Of a DNA stretch of 64,000 nt, positions 33,912 to 42,974 are shown piece after piece. A program made the translations under genes and the position numbers. Location: positions 62,001 through 126,000 of the forward strand of contig CAZEJT010000007.1 of NCBI GenBank assembly GCA_964512655.1. Reading direction: 5' to 3'. Each line of letters starts with the position of its first letter. Positions within the stretch are counted from its first letter, which is position 1. Origin of the DNA: VBOC01 sp964512655. GTDB taxonomy: Bacteria; Bacteroidota; Ignavibacteria; UBA10030; SZUA-254. Below the pieces are notes generated by a model. That model worked only from the letters and a program-made list of their open reading frames with translations. It did no database searches and was not told the origin of the DNA.

Positions 33912-34651
33912 ATAAACTTTCATTCGGGAGGACATCGCGCGGGTTCTTCGCCCCGTCGATCAGAAAGGAGATCCTGAAGAATGTTTCGTTGTCAATCTCC
34001 GGGGGTACAACCGTGGGACTGATCGGCGAGAGCGGCTCCGGGAAATCGACACTCGCCCGCTGCATCGCCGGAATTATGCGGCCTTCATCAGGGAGGATTA
34101 TCTTTGCCGGGATGGAGATCTTTCCGCAGGAGGAGAATAGATCTCTGATAGGGACGCAGATCCAGCTTTTATTCCAGAATCACACCGCCTCGCTCGATCC
34201 GCGGATAACCATCAAAAGATCCTTGATGGAGGGCATCCGAGACAGTCGGGTGGATAAAGATGCGCAACTGGCTGACCTTCTCTCGATCGTCGAATTGCGC
34301 ACTGACGTTCTGAATCGGCAGCCGGGCGAGTTGAGCGGAGGACAACGCCAGAGGGTCGCGCTCGCGCGCGCGCTCTCTGCCGCCCCGCGATTACTCATCC
34401 TCGACGAACCTACATCGGCGCTCGATGAGCTGACCCAGGCGGAGGTGCTGGAAACGATCAGCAGGATTCAGAAGGAAAAAGGATTGTCGATTCTCTACAT
34501 CACACATGATCTCCGGACAGCCTTCTGTCTGGCGGATGATATTGCTGTAATGAGAAACGGCTCGATAATTGAGGCAGGACCCCGTGATTCAATCGCCGAT
34601 CATCCGACGACGGAATACACACGAACGCTGATCGAGTCGAGTATTTTCTGA
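33893..34651 (+). CDS. Oligopeptide ABC transporter ATPase, DppF/OppF type
   Basis: 252 residues beginning at a GTG inside the end of the previous gene. Walker A GESGSGKST, Q-loop LLFQNHTASLDPR, signature LSGGQRQR, Walker B LLILDEPTSALD, and switch His in ITHDL. Slightly shorter than usual OppF (about 300), because it lacks the cysteine-rich C-terminal extension. It completes a five-component peptide importer (binding protein, two permeases, two ATPases) split over two divergent transcripts that share one control region. Confidence 0.92.
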   Translation: MPILEIDKLSFGRTSRGFFAPSIRKEILKNVSLSISGGTTVGLIGESGSGKSTLARCIAGIMRPSSGRIIFAGMEIFPQEENRSLIGTQIQLLFQNHTASLDPRITIKRSLMEGIRDSRVDKDAQLADLLSIVELRTDVLNRQPGELSGGQRQRVALARALSAAPRLLILDEPTSALDELTQAEVLETISRIQKEKGLSILYITHDLRTAFCLADDIAVMRNGSIIEAGPRDSIADHPTTEYTRTLIESSIF

Positions 34652-34691
34652 TGTTCCGCGGCTATGACGCGAAAGGCAAAAACAAGATCTT

Positions 34692-34748
34692 GTGGCCGCG
34701 CCCTTTAAGGCGCAAGATTCGGAAAAGCAGGCTGAACCCCGCGGCTAC
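34692..34748. repeat. GTGGCCGCG...CGCGGCTAC palindromic repeat, degraded copy
   Basis: Same bounds and first hairpin (CGCGCCC-TTTA-AGGCGC) as the element at 6647-6702. The second hairpin is worn (GCAGGCTGAACCCCGCGG). It lies after the importer ATPase genes, between convergent transcripts. Confidence 0.6.
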
Positions 34749-34781
34749 AAAAGGTCGGGCCCTTATATTTGGTACGGCACA

Positions 34782-35066
34782 CTACCCTGCCTTACTCAGG
34801 TTCATGGCCTCTCTGACCTTTTCTGCAAGCAGTATCTTGAGCATGGACTGATACGGAACGTCCTGCTTGTTGGCAAGAAGCTTAATCGCCTCGATCAGCG
34901 ACTCTGGCAGTCGAATGGATATAGTTCGGCTGGATGGTTTAAGTTCGGGAAAGAAACCAAGTTCCGCCTTTGAGTATTCGAGATACTCAGTGGAATCATG
35001 AGTCGCCCAGAATTTCTCCTCCTCCTTTAAGGAGCTAAACCGCGGAATCCTCTTGAGCTTTTTCAT
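34782..35066 (-). CDS. BrnA/CopG-type antitoxin
   Basis: 94 residues from an ATG inside the end of the toxin gene; a start at 35090 is also open. The N-terminal half reads FSSLKEEEKFWATHDSTEYL, common in antitoxins that pair with BrnT. The C-terminal half is a ribbon-helix-helix-like DNA-binding segment (RTISIRLPESLIEAIKLLANKQ). It should neutralise the toxin and repress the operon. The toxin gene comes first, as in brnTA. It overlaps the toxin gene by 32 bp. Confidence 0.85.
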   Translation of the reverse strand: MKKLKRIPRFSSLKEEEKFWATHDSTEYLEYSKAELGFFPELKPSSRTISIRLPESLIEAIKLLANKQDVPYQSMLKILLAEKVREAMNLSKAG

Positions 35067-35349
35067 AGTAGACCTTTCGTTCTTTCGCATGCATATCGCG
35101 GGCTGAGATTATCCGGATTTTATTTCTCCGACGAGTGAATACGACGAACAGGAGGCGGCCATCTGTCGTTTTGCCTAATGCGTAGGATCGCTCCTCTTTC
35201 ATCGAGTGTCGTTGATCATGAGATACGTATAGAGGTTGATTAAAAAAGACCTCCTCGCACTCCCACCACTCGACGCGGTGCTTCTTCCAGTTCTTATCGA
35301 GATTTGCGCCGTTCCAGTCAAATCCTGTGAACTCGGGGAAAAGTTGCAT
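35035..35349 (-). CDS. BrnT-family toxin, type II toxin-antitoxin
   Basis: 104 residues, a RelE-like ribonuclease fold judged by the BrnT pattern. It has FDWNGANLDKNWKKHRVEWWECEEVF-type N terminus (FDW, then N..KH), the ERSYALGKTTDGRLLFVVFT strand pair, then IRIISARDMHAKERKVYYE with the R..A...E...Y helix. The family cleaves RNA and halts growth until the antitoxin is made. Together with the next gene it forms an isolated toxin-antitoxin pair between two unrelated blocks, often a sign of mobility or local instability. Confidence 0.88.
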   Translation of the reverse strand: MQLFPEFTGFDWNGANLDKNWKKHRVEWWECEEVFFNQPLYVSHDQRHSMKEERSYALGKTTDGRLLFVVFTRRRNKIRIISARDMHAKERKVYYEKAQEDSAV

Positions 35350-35614
35350 CCTTAGAGATTATAGATGTATATAACAAATATATACAAAACCCGGCGCAAT
35401 GTCAAACCGGGTTGTGATTCTGATCTGGCACCGTATTATCTGAATCTGCGCGACCTCCCGGCAGAGGGAGGAATGAAATCCTGGTTTGCTAAACGGCAGC
35501 CATTAATCGCCGGTCGGAACGGCAATATGGCTGTGGACGAAGCCTTTGATGGCCTGGTGTTATTCCGAATCGTTCATCCCTCGCGGCCGGAGAACTGAAC
35601 CCGCGCGCATCTGT

Positions 35615-36910
35615 TCATCTCCGATAACCCCTGAGCACGACAGCTTTGCCATCAACGAAACCGCCTGCTACACACATGGAACGAGTGACAACGAGAGATT
35701 CGAAGCTCCCGTTGCGCGGGCTGAATTCAGAATAGTTTTTCCACGTCCTTCCATTAAAATGACCGCAGAGACAGAAATCTCCCACCACGAAAACATCATT
35801 GATATCAGTCCCGCGGACCCGTTCGGAGAAATACAGCGGCAGATCTCTAACTTCTCTCCAGCCATCCACAAAATCGCCAGTATAGAGCCCACCTCCTCCT
35901 ACAAAGATCGTGTGGTGAGAGCTGAACCAAATCGTGCTTACAACCCTGCGAGGCGTCCAAGGCAGCTCATACACAGATTCATTCTGAGCTACCTTCAGTA
36001 TCTTTCTCTCTCCCGATCCGTCGAACTCTGAAACAGCGCATAGCACGGTTTGACCTGAACTTGCGTAATTCCCATTTCCCCAGATATCACGCACTTGCGT
36101 TGTAGTTCCGCTCATAAGCTGCGCCCAATGAGAGCCATCGAAATGGGCGATCTCGCCAAGTTGTCCGGCACCGTAGACATTCTTTCCCGATTCGGCCCAC
36201 AGGTATTGAATTGAGGAGTTCGGAACATACGAGTAATCGGACACGCGAGATCCATTCCACTGAATCAGTTCATTGTAGACTGTCATCCAGACATCAGTAG
36301 GTGAAAAGCCTATCACCCCTTGGAGCGCGCATTTACAATAACCGGGACGAAGTGGAGGTTGAGCCGGGAGTTGCACAGGCACTGCAAGCAGTCTCCAATT
36401 GGTACCATTCCAGACCGCGGCGTTCCAGGGTACTGTATCTAACTGGCTGGCGGAATCTTTAGTATAAATGTCACCCACAGTGTAAATCAGGCTATCACTC
36501 AAGATTGCGATGTCCGACACAGATTCTGGTCCTCCATCACCGAGTGTATCGACGTGCCATTCCATCTCGTGGGTTGTAGTGTCCATGGTCGTGATACTTG
36601 CCACCGCAAGGATTGGTGAACTCCCTGCAGTGTAGAGCTGGTATTGGTGCTTAGAAAGCGGAAGAAGTGAACCGTCAATTATTGTGGTATCAATCGGAGG
36701 CGGGTGGAGTCCAAGTACTTGCTTCCCATCCCTCAGAAGAAACACAGGCGAGAAGATTGTCCCGGTAACTTTGATCACAAGAGAGACATCCGTGACTTCA
36801 ACATCCGCGACTGTCAGGGAGGCAGTATAGACAGGCAGATCCCCCGGAGCCTCAAATCCTTCGCACGACAGGCCTGATAGCGCCAGAATAAGAAAGGAGA
36901 ATATATTCAT
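35615..36910 (-). CDS. Secreted lipoprotein with propeller-like repeats
   Basis: 431 residues. A short signal peptide ends in lipobox LSGLSC (Cys 16). The mature part begins with an Ig-like region (about 25-115), then repeats of about 45 residues with the pattern W..S..D(V/I)(W/Y)..G..G.I.H(F/W)(N/D)G..W (for example GFSPTDVWMTVYNELIQWNG, GTDINDVFVVGDFCLCGHFNG). This is a beta-propeller seen in many FCB and delta-proteobacterial lipoproteins. Function unknown, probably surface or periplasmic binding. It is flanked by the toxin-antitoxin pair and by a repeat cluster. Confidence 0.8.
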   Translation of the reverse strand: MNIFSFLILALSGLSCEGFEAPGDLPVYTASLTVADVEVTDVSLVIKVTGTIFSPVFLLRDGKQVLGLHPPPIDTTIIDGSLLPLSKHQYQLYTAGSSPILAVASITTMDTTTHEMEWHVDTLGDGGPESVSDIAILSDSLIYTVGDIYTKDSASQLDTVPWNAAVWNGTNWRLLAVPVQLPAQPPLRPGYCKCALQGVIGFSPTDVWMTVYNELIQWNGSRVSDYSYVPNSSIQYLWAESGKNVYGAGQLGEIAHFDGSHWAQLMSGTTTQVRDIWGNGNYASSGQTVLCAVSEFDGSGERKILKVAQNESVYELPWTPRRVVSTIWFSSHHTIFVGGGGLYTGDFVDGWREVRDLPLYFSERVRGTDINDVFVVGDFCLCGHFNGRTWKNYSEFSPRNGSFESLVVTRSMCVAGGFVDGKAVVLRGYRR

Positions 36911-36998
36911 CCATCCCTTGGGATTCAGCGTAGTTCAACCTGCCTTCTGCGATCTGGTCATGCTCGAGCTGAATAGAACGGGTGGAGCAGCTGAAGCC

Positions 36999-37117
36999 GC
37001 GCGGGCTGAAGCCCGCGCCTACCGGATCCGGATGAGCCGTAGACGCACTCCCGGTAAGCGCGCCCTTCAGGGTGCGCTCCGTACATTCGCGCAGCACTAA
37101 AGTGCTGCGCCTACCGG
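36999..37117. repeat. Cluster of three GTAGSCG-type hairpins
   Basis: Three inverted repeats follow each other: GCGCGGGC-TGAA-GCCCGCGC (36999-37018), GCGCGCCC-TTCA-GGGTGCGC-like (about 37058-37077, one mismatch), and GCGCAGCACT-AA-AGTGCTGCGC (37089-37110). The first and third are followed by CTACCGG. They resemble the element at 6647-6702. Confidence 0.7.
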
Positions 37118-37133
37118 CTGTGCCGAGGTCCCG

Positions 37134-37550
37134 TCAATGCACTGCCTTAATGTATCCCCACCCCTGATGCTCCTTTGAAATGATTTCGTAGATGCCGTCG
37201 GGAACCGTTTGGACTTCCTTCAGCATCATCGACTTGTCGATTTTGTTGTTCTTCATGGCGATCTCGCAAACCTTGAAGCTCACGTTCGGATTCTTCGCCT
37301 CTTCCTGAACGTCTGCGAGGTAGTGAGATTTATCGGGCATCACCAGTTCGAATCCCTTCCCGTACATGACAACTTCCACCTCCGCCTTGGGATTTATGTT
37401 CGTTACCTCTCTGATCCATCGGGTGACGGCCTTCTGATCGAGACTGTCCTTGCTCGTAAGATCGAACACCACTTTGTAGGGAGCCTCTTGCGCCTGCAAA
37501 AGGCCGACAGCCATCAGTGTTATCGCGACTACCGTTAGTATCCGTGTCAT
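37134..37550 (-). CDS. Periplasmic DsrE/DsrF-like protein
   Basis: 138 residues with a cleavable signal peptide (MTRILTVVAITLMAVGLLQAQ). The fold is DsrE-like: YKVVFDLTSKD strand, WIREVTNINPKAEVEVVMYGKGFELV, KVCEIAMKNNKI with the single conserved Cys, and VPDGIYEIISKEHQGWGYIKA at the end. Periplasmic members of this family are linked to sulfur handling, but the function is not proven. The ATG follows AGGAGGATC. It stands alone between a repeat cluster and the GH130 gene. Confidence 0.87.
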   Translation of the reverse strand: MTRILTVVAITLMAVGLLQAQEAPYKVVFDLTSKDSLDQKAVTRWIREVTNINPKAEVEVVMYGKGFELVMPDKSHYLADVQEEAKNPNVSFKVCEIAMKNNKIDKSMMLKEVQTVPDGIYEIISKEHQGWGYIKAVH

Positions 37551-37604
37551 AACAGATCCTCCTATGTATTTTGTGGGTAGTTGTGAATGTTTAATTGAAG
37601 TATG

Positions 37605-38666
37605 TCATTTTGAAAGAAAGCGGTCAAGTTCTTTGCGCTGAATCTTTGCGCCGAGAACCACGCTGTCGGCTCCTGCGTAGGGGAAATAGCAGCTGTCCTT
37701 ATAGAAATACGCCCCGCAGATAAACACGACGTTATTCACGCCAAGCTCCTCATCTCCCGTCGTTTCCGCGGGAGTCTCGGGATGCATCAAGAGAGCGCTC
37801 CGCACTACCGTCAATGCTCCTCCCATCCATTTCAGGTGCGCGATTCCCAGGTCGTACTCTCTCGTCCCGTCCTCAGCCCTGTTCCCCACATGGTAGAGCA
37901 TAAGATATCCCTCCGGTACTTTCAACGGGGGCGCTCCGCCGCCTGACCACGTGTCGGTGAAGGGAGGGTTTTCGGCGGGCGGCATCAGGAGACCTCTGCT
38001 CGTCCATTTGCCCAGAGGATGCGCGGCTTCAGCCCAGTGGATCCCCATCGCATCTGTTCCCTCCATGGGGCGGTGGAGCATGATGTATTTCCCTCCAAGC
38101 TGCTCCTCGAACAGCATTCCGTTCTTGTTATTGATGATGTTGAAATCCCCCTTCAACAAGCCGTGCTTCTCCCAATGAATGAAGTCGGTCGTGGTCGCAG
38201 CGGCAATCCGAATCTTGTTATGGGGATCTCCCGATGCGTACGCGGTGTAGATGAGAAAATATTTACCTCCCAGTCTCGTGAGTCTCGCGTCTTCGACCCC
38301 GAGATTATCGAACGGCTTATCCGGCAGGATCACGGGCTCACTATGACGCGCCAGGAGTTCGAGCTCGGGGGAGAGGATTGCCAGCCCAAGGGAAGAGGGT
38401 GCGCCGTTCGGACCCTCCTTCCTCGCGCCCTGTGCGCGGTACAGTAAAAAACAAAGCGCCTCGTGCGGCGCAAGGTTCGACTTTGTGCCGCCGTCAAAGG
38501 GAGACTTGTCGATGATCGATCGGAGCCCTTCGCTTTGCTGAATCAGAATGCAGGCAGGGTTAAACGTACCTTTGCTCTCCCAGGGGTGGGATTCGATTCT
38601 ACAGATGATCGGCCTGCCGCCGTTCAGCCGTTCCACCTTTACTTTGGCTTCCCTGAGTGGACTCAT
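37605..38666 (-). CDS. Glycoside hydrolase family 130, beta-mannoside phosphorylase
   Basis: 353 residues, no signal peptide, a five-blade propeller. GH130 motifs: FNPACI, the YRAQG arginine, DNLGVEDARLTRLGGKYFLIYTAY with the Asp proposed as acid, NNKNGMLFEEQLGGKYIMLHRP, GGGAPPLKVPEGYLMLYH and the phosphate-site residues near HVGN. Family members phosphorolyse beta-1,4- or beta-1,2-mannosides to mannose 1-phosphate. The link size is not readable. With the beta-mannosidase-like relic at 18630-18910 and the GH38 gene at 54976, it points to mannose-rich glycan use. Confidence 0.87.
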   Translation of the reverse strand: MSPLREAKVKVERLNGGRPIICRIESHPWESKGTFNPACILIQQSEGLRSIIDKSPFDGGTKSNLAPHEALCFLLYRAQGARKEGPNGAPSSLGLAILSPELELLARHSEPVILPDKPFDNLGVEDARLTRLGGKYFLIYTAYASGDPHNKIRIAAATTTDFIHWEKHGLLKGDFNIINNKNGMLFEEQLGGKYIMLHRPMEGTDAMGIHWAEAAHPLGKWTSRGLLMPPAENPPFTDTWSGGGAPPLKVPEGYLMLYHVGNRAEDGTREYDLGIAHLKWMGGALTVVRSALLMHPETPAETTGDEELGVNNVVFICGAYFYKDSCYFPYAGADSVVLGAKIQRKELDRFLSK

Positions 38667-38722
38667 GATGAGCGCCGCTCACTAGAACCGGGCGAGGAGC
38701 CCTTCGCTGAGGTTGAATTGCG

Positions 38723-39625
38723 TCATTCCGTGGTATGCTCCCGGAGATTGTGCAGGATTTCTTCGAAGTACGGTTTCTCTTTCAGGCTCGCATGAGAGCC
38801 GGGGAATTCCAGGACGCTGATGTCCGCGCTCTCATCCTCGAATTCGGTCAGGACCACCGAGCATCGCTGGTCCTGCGAGAGGCGGACGTTGTCGATCATG
38901 GGAAAATCGAAGAATCCAACCCAGAATTCGACGACGTTGGGTTCGACGTCCGGTTGCGTGGAGTCGGCGAGAGTCCTCACCTCCAACCGTACCTTGAGGT
39001 TTCGTGTCTTCAGGTCGGCCTCGAGAGCGAATACTCTGAAATCCCGTTTGATTCTATCGACTGTCAGCGTATCATTGTCAAGCTCGATGCCGCCGGGATT
39101 CCTCTTGAGGCTGTCAAGATCGATCCGCCGCTCAAACTTCTTCCCCGCCTCTTCCAGCACCCACATCTGCTTTCGCGTCACTTCCCGGGCGACCGCCTCC
39201 AGCCGGATCGTATACTCCTCGCGCTCGGCCGGCTTCTGGATCCGGGCGATCTCCCTCTGAATATGAAGGAAGAGGGGCTTCAGATTGAGCGATTCGTGGA
39301 AGTTTTCCGTGAGCAGCTCCAGGTTCAGGACCTGCGATTCGAGGGATCCCGCAGAGCTCCCCGTCTGCAGAAATGATCCGATGATCGAGTTGAACATGTC
39401 TTTCCGGAGGGCGCTCTCCGATTCCTCCCTTTTGCTCATCAGATCTGCGTAGAGCCGTGTGTTCGAATCGAGCGCCTGCCTCGATTCGAGCACCTTGGAT
39501 CCCCAGTACCCTAACCCTGCCACCGCGAGCGCCGTGAGGAGGCCTCCGACGGGCTCAAGGATAACCTTTGCCTTCTCCCAGCGGTCTTTTCCTCCCGGCG
39601 CAACCGGTTGATCGGCGGCTGCCAC
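38723..39625 (-). CDS. Single-pass membrane protein, unknown function
   Basis: 300 residues from a GTG preceded by AGGAAA and directly following the stop of the gene upstream. One membrane helix (about 25-45) is followed by a long, charged, mostly helical region (about 50-170, with coiled-coil character) and a C-terminal beta-rich part (about 180-290). It is not a family I recognise. The helical part is rich in Glu, Arg and Leu and could mediate oligomerisation. Translationally linked to the small protein encoded upstream (39628-40020). Confidence 0.7.
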   Translation of the reverse strand: MAAADQPVAPGGKDRWEKAKVILEPVGGLLTALAVAGLGYWGSKVLESRQALDSNTRLYADLMSKREESESALRKDMFNSIIGSFLQTGSSAGSLESQVLNLELLTENFHESLNLKPLFLHIQREIARIQKPAEREEYTIRLEAVAREVTRKQMWVLEEAGKKFERRIDLDSLKRNPGGIELDNDTLTVDRIKRDFRVFALEADLKTRNLKVRLEVRTLADSTQPDVEPNVVEFWVGFFDFPMIDNVRLSQDQRCSVVLTEFEDESADISVLEFPGSHASLKEKPYFEEILHNLREHTTE

Positions 39626-39627
39626 GC

Positions 39628-40020
39628 TTATTTCCTCTTGATTACAAAGAGGGAATCCTTCTTCTCGATGGTGAAATCATACCGGGTGGACTTGGGGTAG
39701 GAGAATACCGTAACCGAAGGGGTTTTCCCCTTGTAGTAAATTTTCAGGTCGCATTTCCCCTTTTCGGTTACGAACAATCTGTAGGAGCCGTACGCGTCCG
39801 TCTCCGTGCTGTAGGCTTTGGCAGGAGAAGTGATCTCTATTTTCACCCCTTTCGGCAGAGCTTTCCCCTCCGCCTTGATCGATCCAAAAAACTCGCCTGA
39901 AAACCCGCGTGCTGTGAGGAGCGCCAGGAGAGCGAAGACCATCAGCACTGCGCGCGCAATGTTGAGATGGGAGTGAACGGTGAATCTGGGCGGATGCAGA
40001 AAAGAGCTGAGATTAATCAT
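39628..40020 (-). CDS. Small envelope protein with carboxypeptidase-regulatory-like domain
   Basis: 130 residues from an internal ATG; the open frame reaches 40110 but the earlier part has no signal or family resemblance. A hydrophobic segment (about 20-40) acts as signal peptide or anchor. Then a short beta-sandwich of the carboxypeptidase-regulatory type follows: GSIKAEGKALPKGVKIEITS, TETDAYGSYRLFVTEKGKCDLKIYYKGKTPS. Such domains occur in secreted proteins of FCB bacteria. It shares an operon with the following membrane protein gene, 2 bp away. Confidence 0.72.
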   Translation of the reverse strand: MINLSSFLHPPRFTVHSHLNIARAVLMVFALLALLTARGFSGEFFGSIKAEGKALPKGVKIEITSPAKAYSTETDAYGSYRLFVTEKGKCDLKIYYKGKTPSVTVFSYPKSTRYDFTIEKKDSLFVIKRK

Positions 40021-40188
40021 GTGAGTGTCCCTGTCGAAATTGACGATTCGCAGCGCGGCGGAGTGGAGCGTGTACTCACGTAAAATATCCCATGAAGCAG
40101 TCAAAGTCAACTATCTTGTTTTCTTTCGCTGATATACGTAACTTGAAACGCGACGGGAGGGCAGGACCATCACTTTCCTTATGACACA

Positions 40189-42243
40189 ATGATCGGGCAG
40201 GACCGTCTCGACCAGCTTTGTATCAATACCATCCGCACTCTTGCAATGGATGCCGTTCAAAAGGCAAATTCAGGCCATCCTGGAATGCCGATGGGAATGG
40301 CTCCCGCTGCGTATGTTCTCTGGACACAATTTCTCCGGCACAATCCTACCAACCCGCGCTGGGACAATCGGGACCGGTTCATTCTCTCGGCCGGGCACGG
40401 ATGCATGCTCCTCTACGCTCTGCTGCATCTCACCGGATACGATCTCTCACTCGATGACATCAAGCGCTTCCGGCAGCTCGGTAGCAAGACGCCCGGGCAT
40501 CCCGAATCGCACCTCGTCCCGGCAATTGAAACGACAACGGGACCGCTCGGCCAGGGCTTTGCCGTCGGAGTCGGACTCGCGATCGGCCAGCAGTATCTCG
40601 CATCGCGTTATAACCGTCCCGGCTTCGATGTGGTCGACTACAATACCTATGCGATTGTGAGCGACGGGGATCTTATGGAGGGAGTCGCTTCAGAGGCGGC
40701 TTCACTGGCCGGGCACCTTCGGCTCGGCAATCTGATCTACCTCTACGACGACAATCATATCTCCATTGAGGGCGCAACCGAGATCACCTTCACCGAAGAC
40801 AGCGCGGAACGCTTCGAGAGCTACGGCTGGCACGTTCAGGTCATCCCCGATGGGAACGACCTTGCATCGATCGCATCAGCGATCCGCAAGGCCAGGGATG
40901 TAAAGGATCGCCCTTCGCTCATAAAGATCCGCACACATCTCGCCTACGGCAGCCCAAACAAGCAGGACAACGCCGAGGCGCATGGCGCGGCCCTCGGTGA
41001 GGAAGAAGTGCGGCTGACGAAGAAGAACCTCGGGTGGGATCCCGATGCGCATTTCTTCATACCCGATGAAGCGCTGGCCGTTTTCCGGGCCTCGCTCGCC
41101 CGCGGCAGGGAGGTTGAAACAGAGTGGAAGGGTTTGTTCGATCGATACTCAAAAGCCTTTCCGGAACTGGGAACTGAATGGATTTCGGCCCGAAGCGGAA
41201 ACCCGGGAGATGCCTGGAAAAAATCGATCCCTTCGTTTTCTCCGTCCGAGGGCGATATCGCGACGCGCCAGGCATCCGGGAAGGTGCTGAACGCAATCGC
41301 CCCTCATCTGCCTCTGCTCATCGGCGGCTCGGCAGACCTGGCTCCCTCGACGAACACGCTTCTGAAAGGAGGGAACGACTTCGAGCCGGGGAGCGCGTCG
41401 GGGAGGAATTTCCATTTCGGTGTGCGTGAACATGCCATGGGGTCGGTCTTGAACGGACTTGCGCACACAAACGGGATCATACCCTACGGCGCCACATTTC
41501 TGATTTTCTCCGATTATATGCGCCCCCCTATCCGGTTGGCTGCGCTCATGGGTATCCGGCCGATTTATGTGTTCACGCACGACAGCATCGGACTTGGCGA
41601 GGACGGCCCCACGCACCAGCCGATAGAACAGCTTGCATCGCTGCGATCTGTCCTCAACCTCACCCTGATACGTCCCGCTGACCCGAACGAAACCGCCGAA
41701 GCATGGAGGGTCGCAATCGAACACACGGATGGCCCCGTCGCGATCGCGCTCACAAGGCAGAAGGTGCCTACTATCGACCAGTCGGTCTATGCGCCCGCGC
41801 GCAACCTTTCTTTCGGGGCATATATCCTCTCGGAAGCGCAGGGCGGCAAACCCGACGTGATCCTGATCGGCACCGGATCGGAGCTTCAGCTCGCTCTCAA
41901 GGCACAGGACCGGTTACACACGGAGGGCATTCATGCCCGGGTGGTGAGCATGCCCTCGACGCAGCTCTTCGACAGACAATCGATCGAATACAAGACATCC
42001 GTTCTTCCTCCCGCGATCACCGCACGCGTTGCGATTGAAGCCGGCGTGCAATTCGGCTGGGAACGTTACATCGGACCGTGGGGTGAGTTTATTGGAATGT
42101 CCACATACGGGGCATCCGGCCCCGGGCAGGCGGTGCTTGACCATTTCGGATTCACGGTCGATAAGGTCGTCGAACGCGCGAAGGCGGTTCTTTCGAAGCA
42201 GAACATCAACGGCGAGATACCGGTAAGGGCGGGAATCTCATGA
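40189..42243 (+). CDS. tkt: Transketolase
   Basis: Thiamine-diphosphate enzyme that moves two-carbon units between sugar phosphates in the non-oxidative pentose phosphate path. 684 residues, the full usual length. N-terminal domain: SGHPGMPMGMAP, LSAGHGCMLLYALLHL, the ThDP/Mg motif GDGDLMEGVASEAASLAGH (SDGDLMEG...N-like) and TTGPLGQGFAVGVG. The pyrimidine domain has FGVREHAMGSVLNGLA with the catalytic Glu and THDSIGLGEDGPTHQP. First gene of a five-gene pentose phosphate run; its stop overlaps rpiA by 4 bp. Confidence 0.97.
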   Translation: MIGQDRLDQLCINTIRTLAMDAVQKANSGHPGMPMGMAPAAYVLWTQFLRHNPTNPRWDNRDRFILSAGHGCMLLYALLHLTGYDLSLDDIKRFRQLGSKTPGHPESHLVPAIETTTGPLGQGFAVGVGLAIGQQYLASRYNRPGFDVVDYNTYAIVSDGDLMEGVASEAASLAGHLRLGNLIYLYDDNHISIEGATEITFTEDSAERFESYGWHVQVIPDGNDLASIASAIRKARDVKDRPSLIKIRTHLAYGSPNKQDNAEAHGAALGEEEVRLTKKNLGWDPDAHFFIPDEALAVFRASLARGREVETEWKGLFDRYSKAFPELGTEWISARSGNPGDAWKKSIPSFSPSEGDIATRQASGKVLNAIAPHLPLLIGGSADLAPSTNTLLKGGNDFEPGSASGRNFHFGVREHAMGSVLNGLAHTNGIIPYGATFLIFSDYMRPPIRLAALMGIRPIYVFTHDSIGLGEDGPTHQPIEQLASLRSVLNLTLIRPADPNETAEAWRVAIEHTDGPVAIALTRQKVPTIDQSVYAPARNLSFGAYILSEAQGGKPDVILIGTGSELQLALKAQDRLHTEGIHARVVSMPSTQLFDRQSIEYKTSVLPPAITARVAIEAGVQFGWERYIGPWGEFIGMSTYGASGPGQAVLDHFGFTVDKVVERAKAVLSKQNINGEIPVRAGIS

Positions 42244-42974
42244 CCCGTCCATTCGAATCCCCGGCCGGATCCCCCGCCGGACCCCCCGACGCCCAGGCGG
42301 AATTCAAGAAGCGCGCTGCAGAACGCGCCGTCACCTTCATTGAAAGCGGGATGGTGGTTGGCCTCGGGCACGGCTCCACTGCGGCATTCGCCATCGCGCG
42401 AATCGGCGAGTTGATTCGCGAAGGAAAACTGCAGCGCATTGTCGGGATACCCTGTTCGAAACAGACCGAAGCCGAGGCGGGCCGGGCCGGGATCCGGATC
42501 GAATCCCTTGAGCGGAAACCCGACATCGATCTCGTCGTCGACGGGGCCGACGAGGTGGACCCGTATCTCAACATGATCAAGGGAGGAGGAGGCGCTCTCC
42601 TGCGCGAAAAAGTGGTGGCTCAGGCCTCAAGGCGGCGCGTCTACATCGTCGATGAATCGAAACTCTCCCCAAAACTTGGGACGCTGCGGGCCGTGCCGGT
42701 CGAAGTCATGCGATTCGCGTGGCAGCCGATCTTTCAACGGCTTTCGTCCATGAATGCGCACCCTGCACTGCGACCGGGCAGCGACGGGACCCCCTTCCTC
42801 ACAGACCAGGGGAATGTCATCCTCGATTGCAAAACAGGCCCTCTGACCGATCCCGGCGAACTTGCAGCCGCCCTGAAATCTCACGCTGGCGTCGTTGAGC
42901 ACGGATTGTTTCTCGGTTTGGCCACGGATGTGATCGTTGCCGGTCCCGCCGGCATCAGGCATCTCACGCGATGA
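42240..42974 (+). CDS. rpiA: Ribose-5-phosphate isomerase A
   Basis: Interconverts ribose 5-phosphate and ribulose 5-phosphate. 244 residues including a short Pro-rich N-terminal extension of about 18. Motifs: VGLGHGSTAAFAI (phosphate loop), DLVVDGADEVDPYLNMIKGGGGALLREKVVA with the catalytic Asp/Glu region, and the DESKLSPKLG lysine segment. Both its start and its stop overlap neighbours by 4 bp, which couples it with tkt and zwf. Confidence 0.96.
   Translation: MTRPFESPAGSPAGPPDAQAEFKKRAAERAVTFIESGMVVGLGHGSTAAFAIARIGELIREGKLQRIVGIPCSKQTEAEAGRAGIRIESLERKPDIDLVVDGADEVDPYLNMIKGGGGALLREKVVAQASRRRVYIVDESKLSPKLGTLRAVPVEVMRFAWQPIFQRLSSMNAHPALRPGSDGTPFLTDQGNVILDCKTGPLTDPGELAAALKSHAGVVEHGLFLGLATDVIVAGPAGIRHLTR

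Noticed and set aside
35365..35598. 77-residue open frame between the toxin gene and the propeller lipoprotein gene
   Set aside because: No family resemblance, no ribosome site and an AT-rich start; the 265-bp gap is better read as promoter DNA of the toxin operon plus non-coding sequence.
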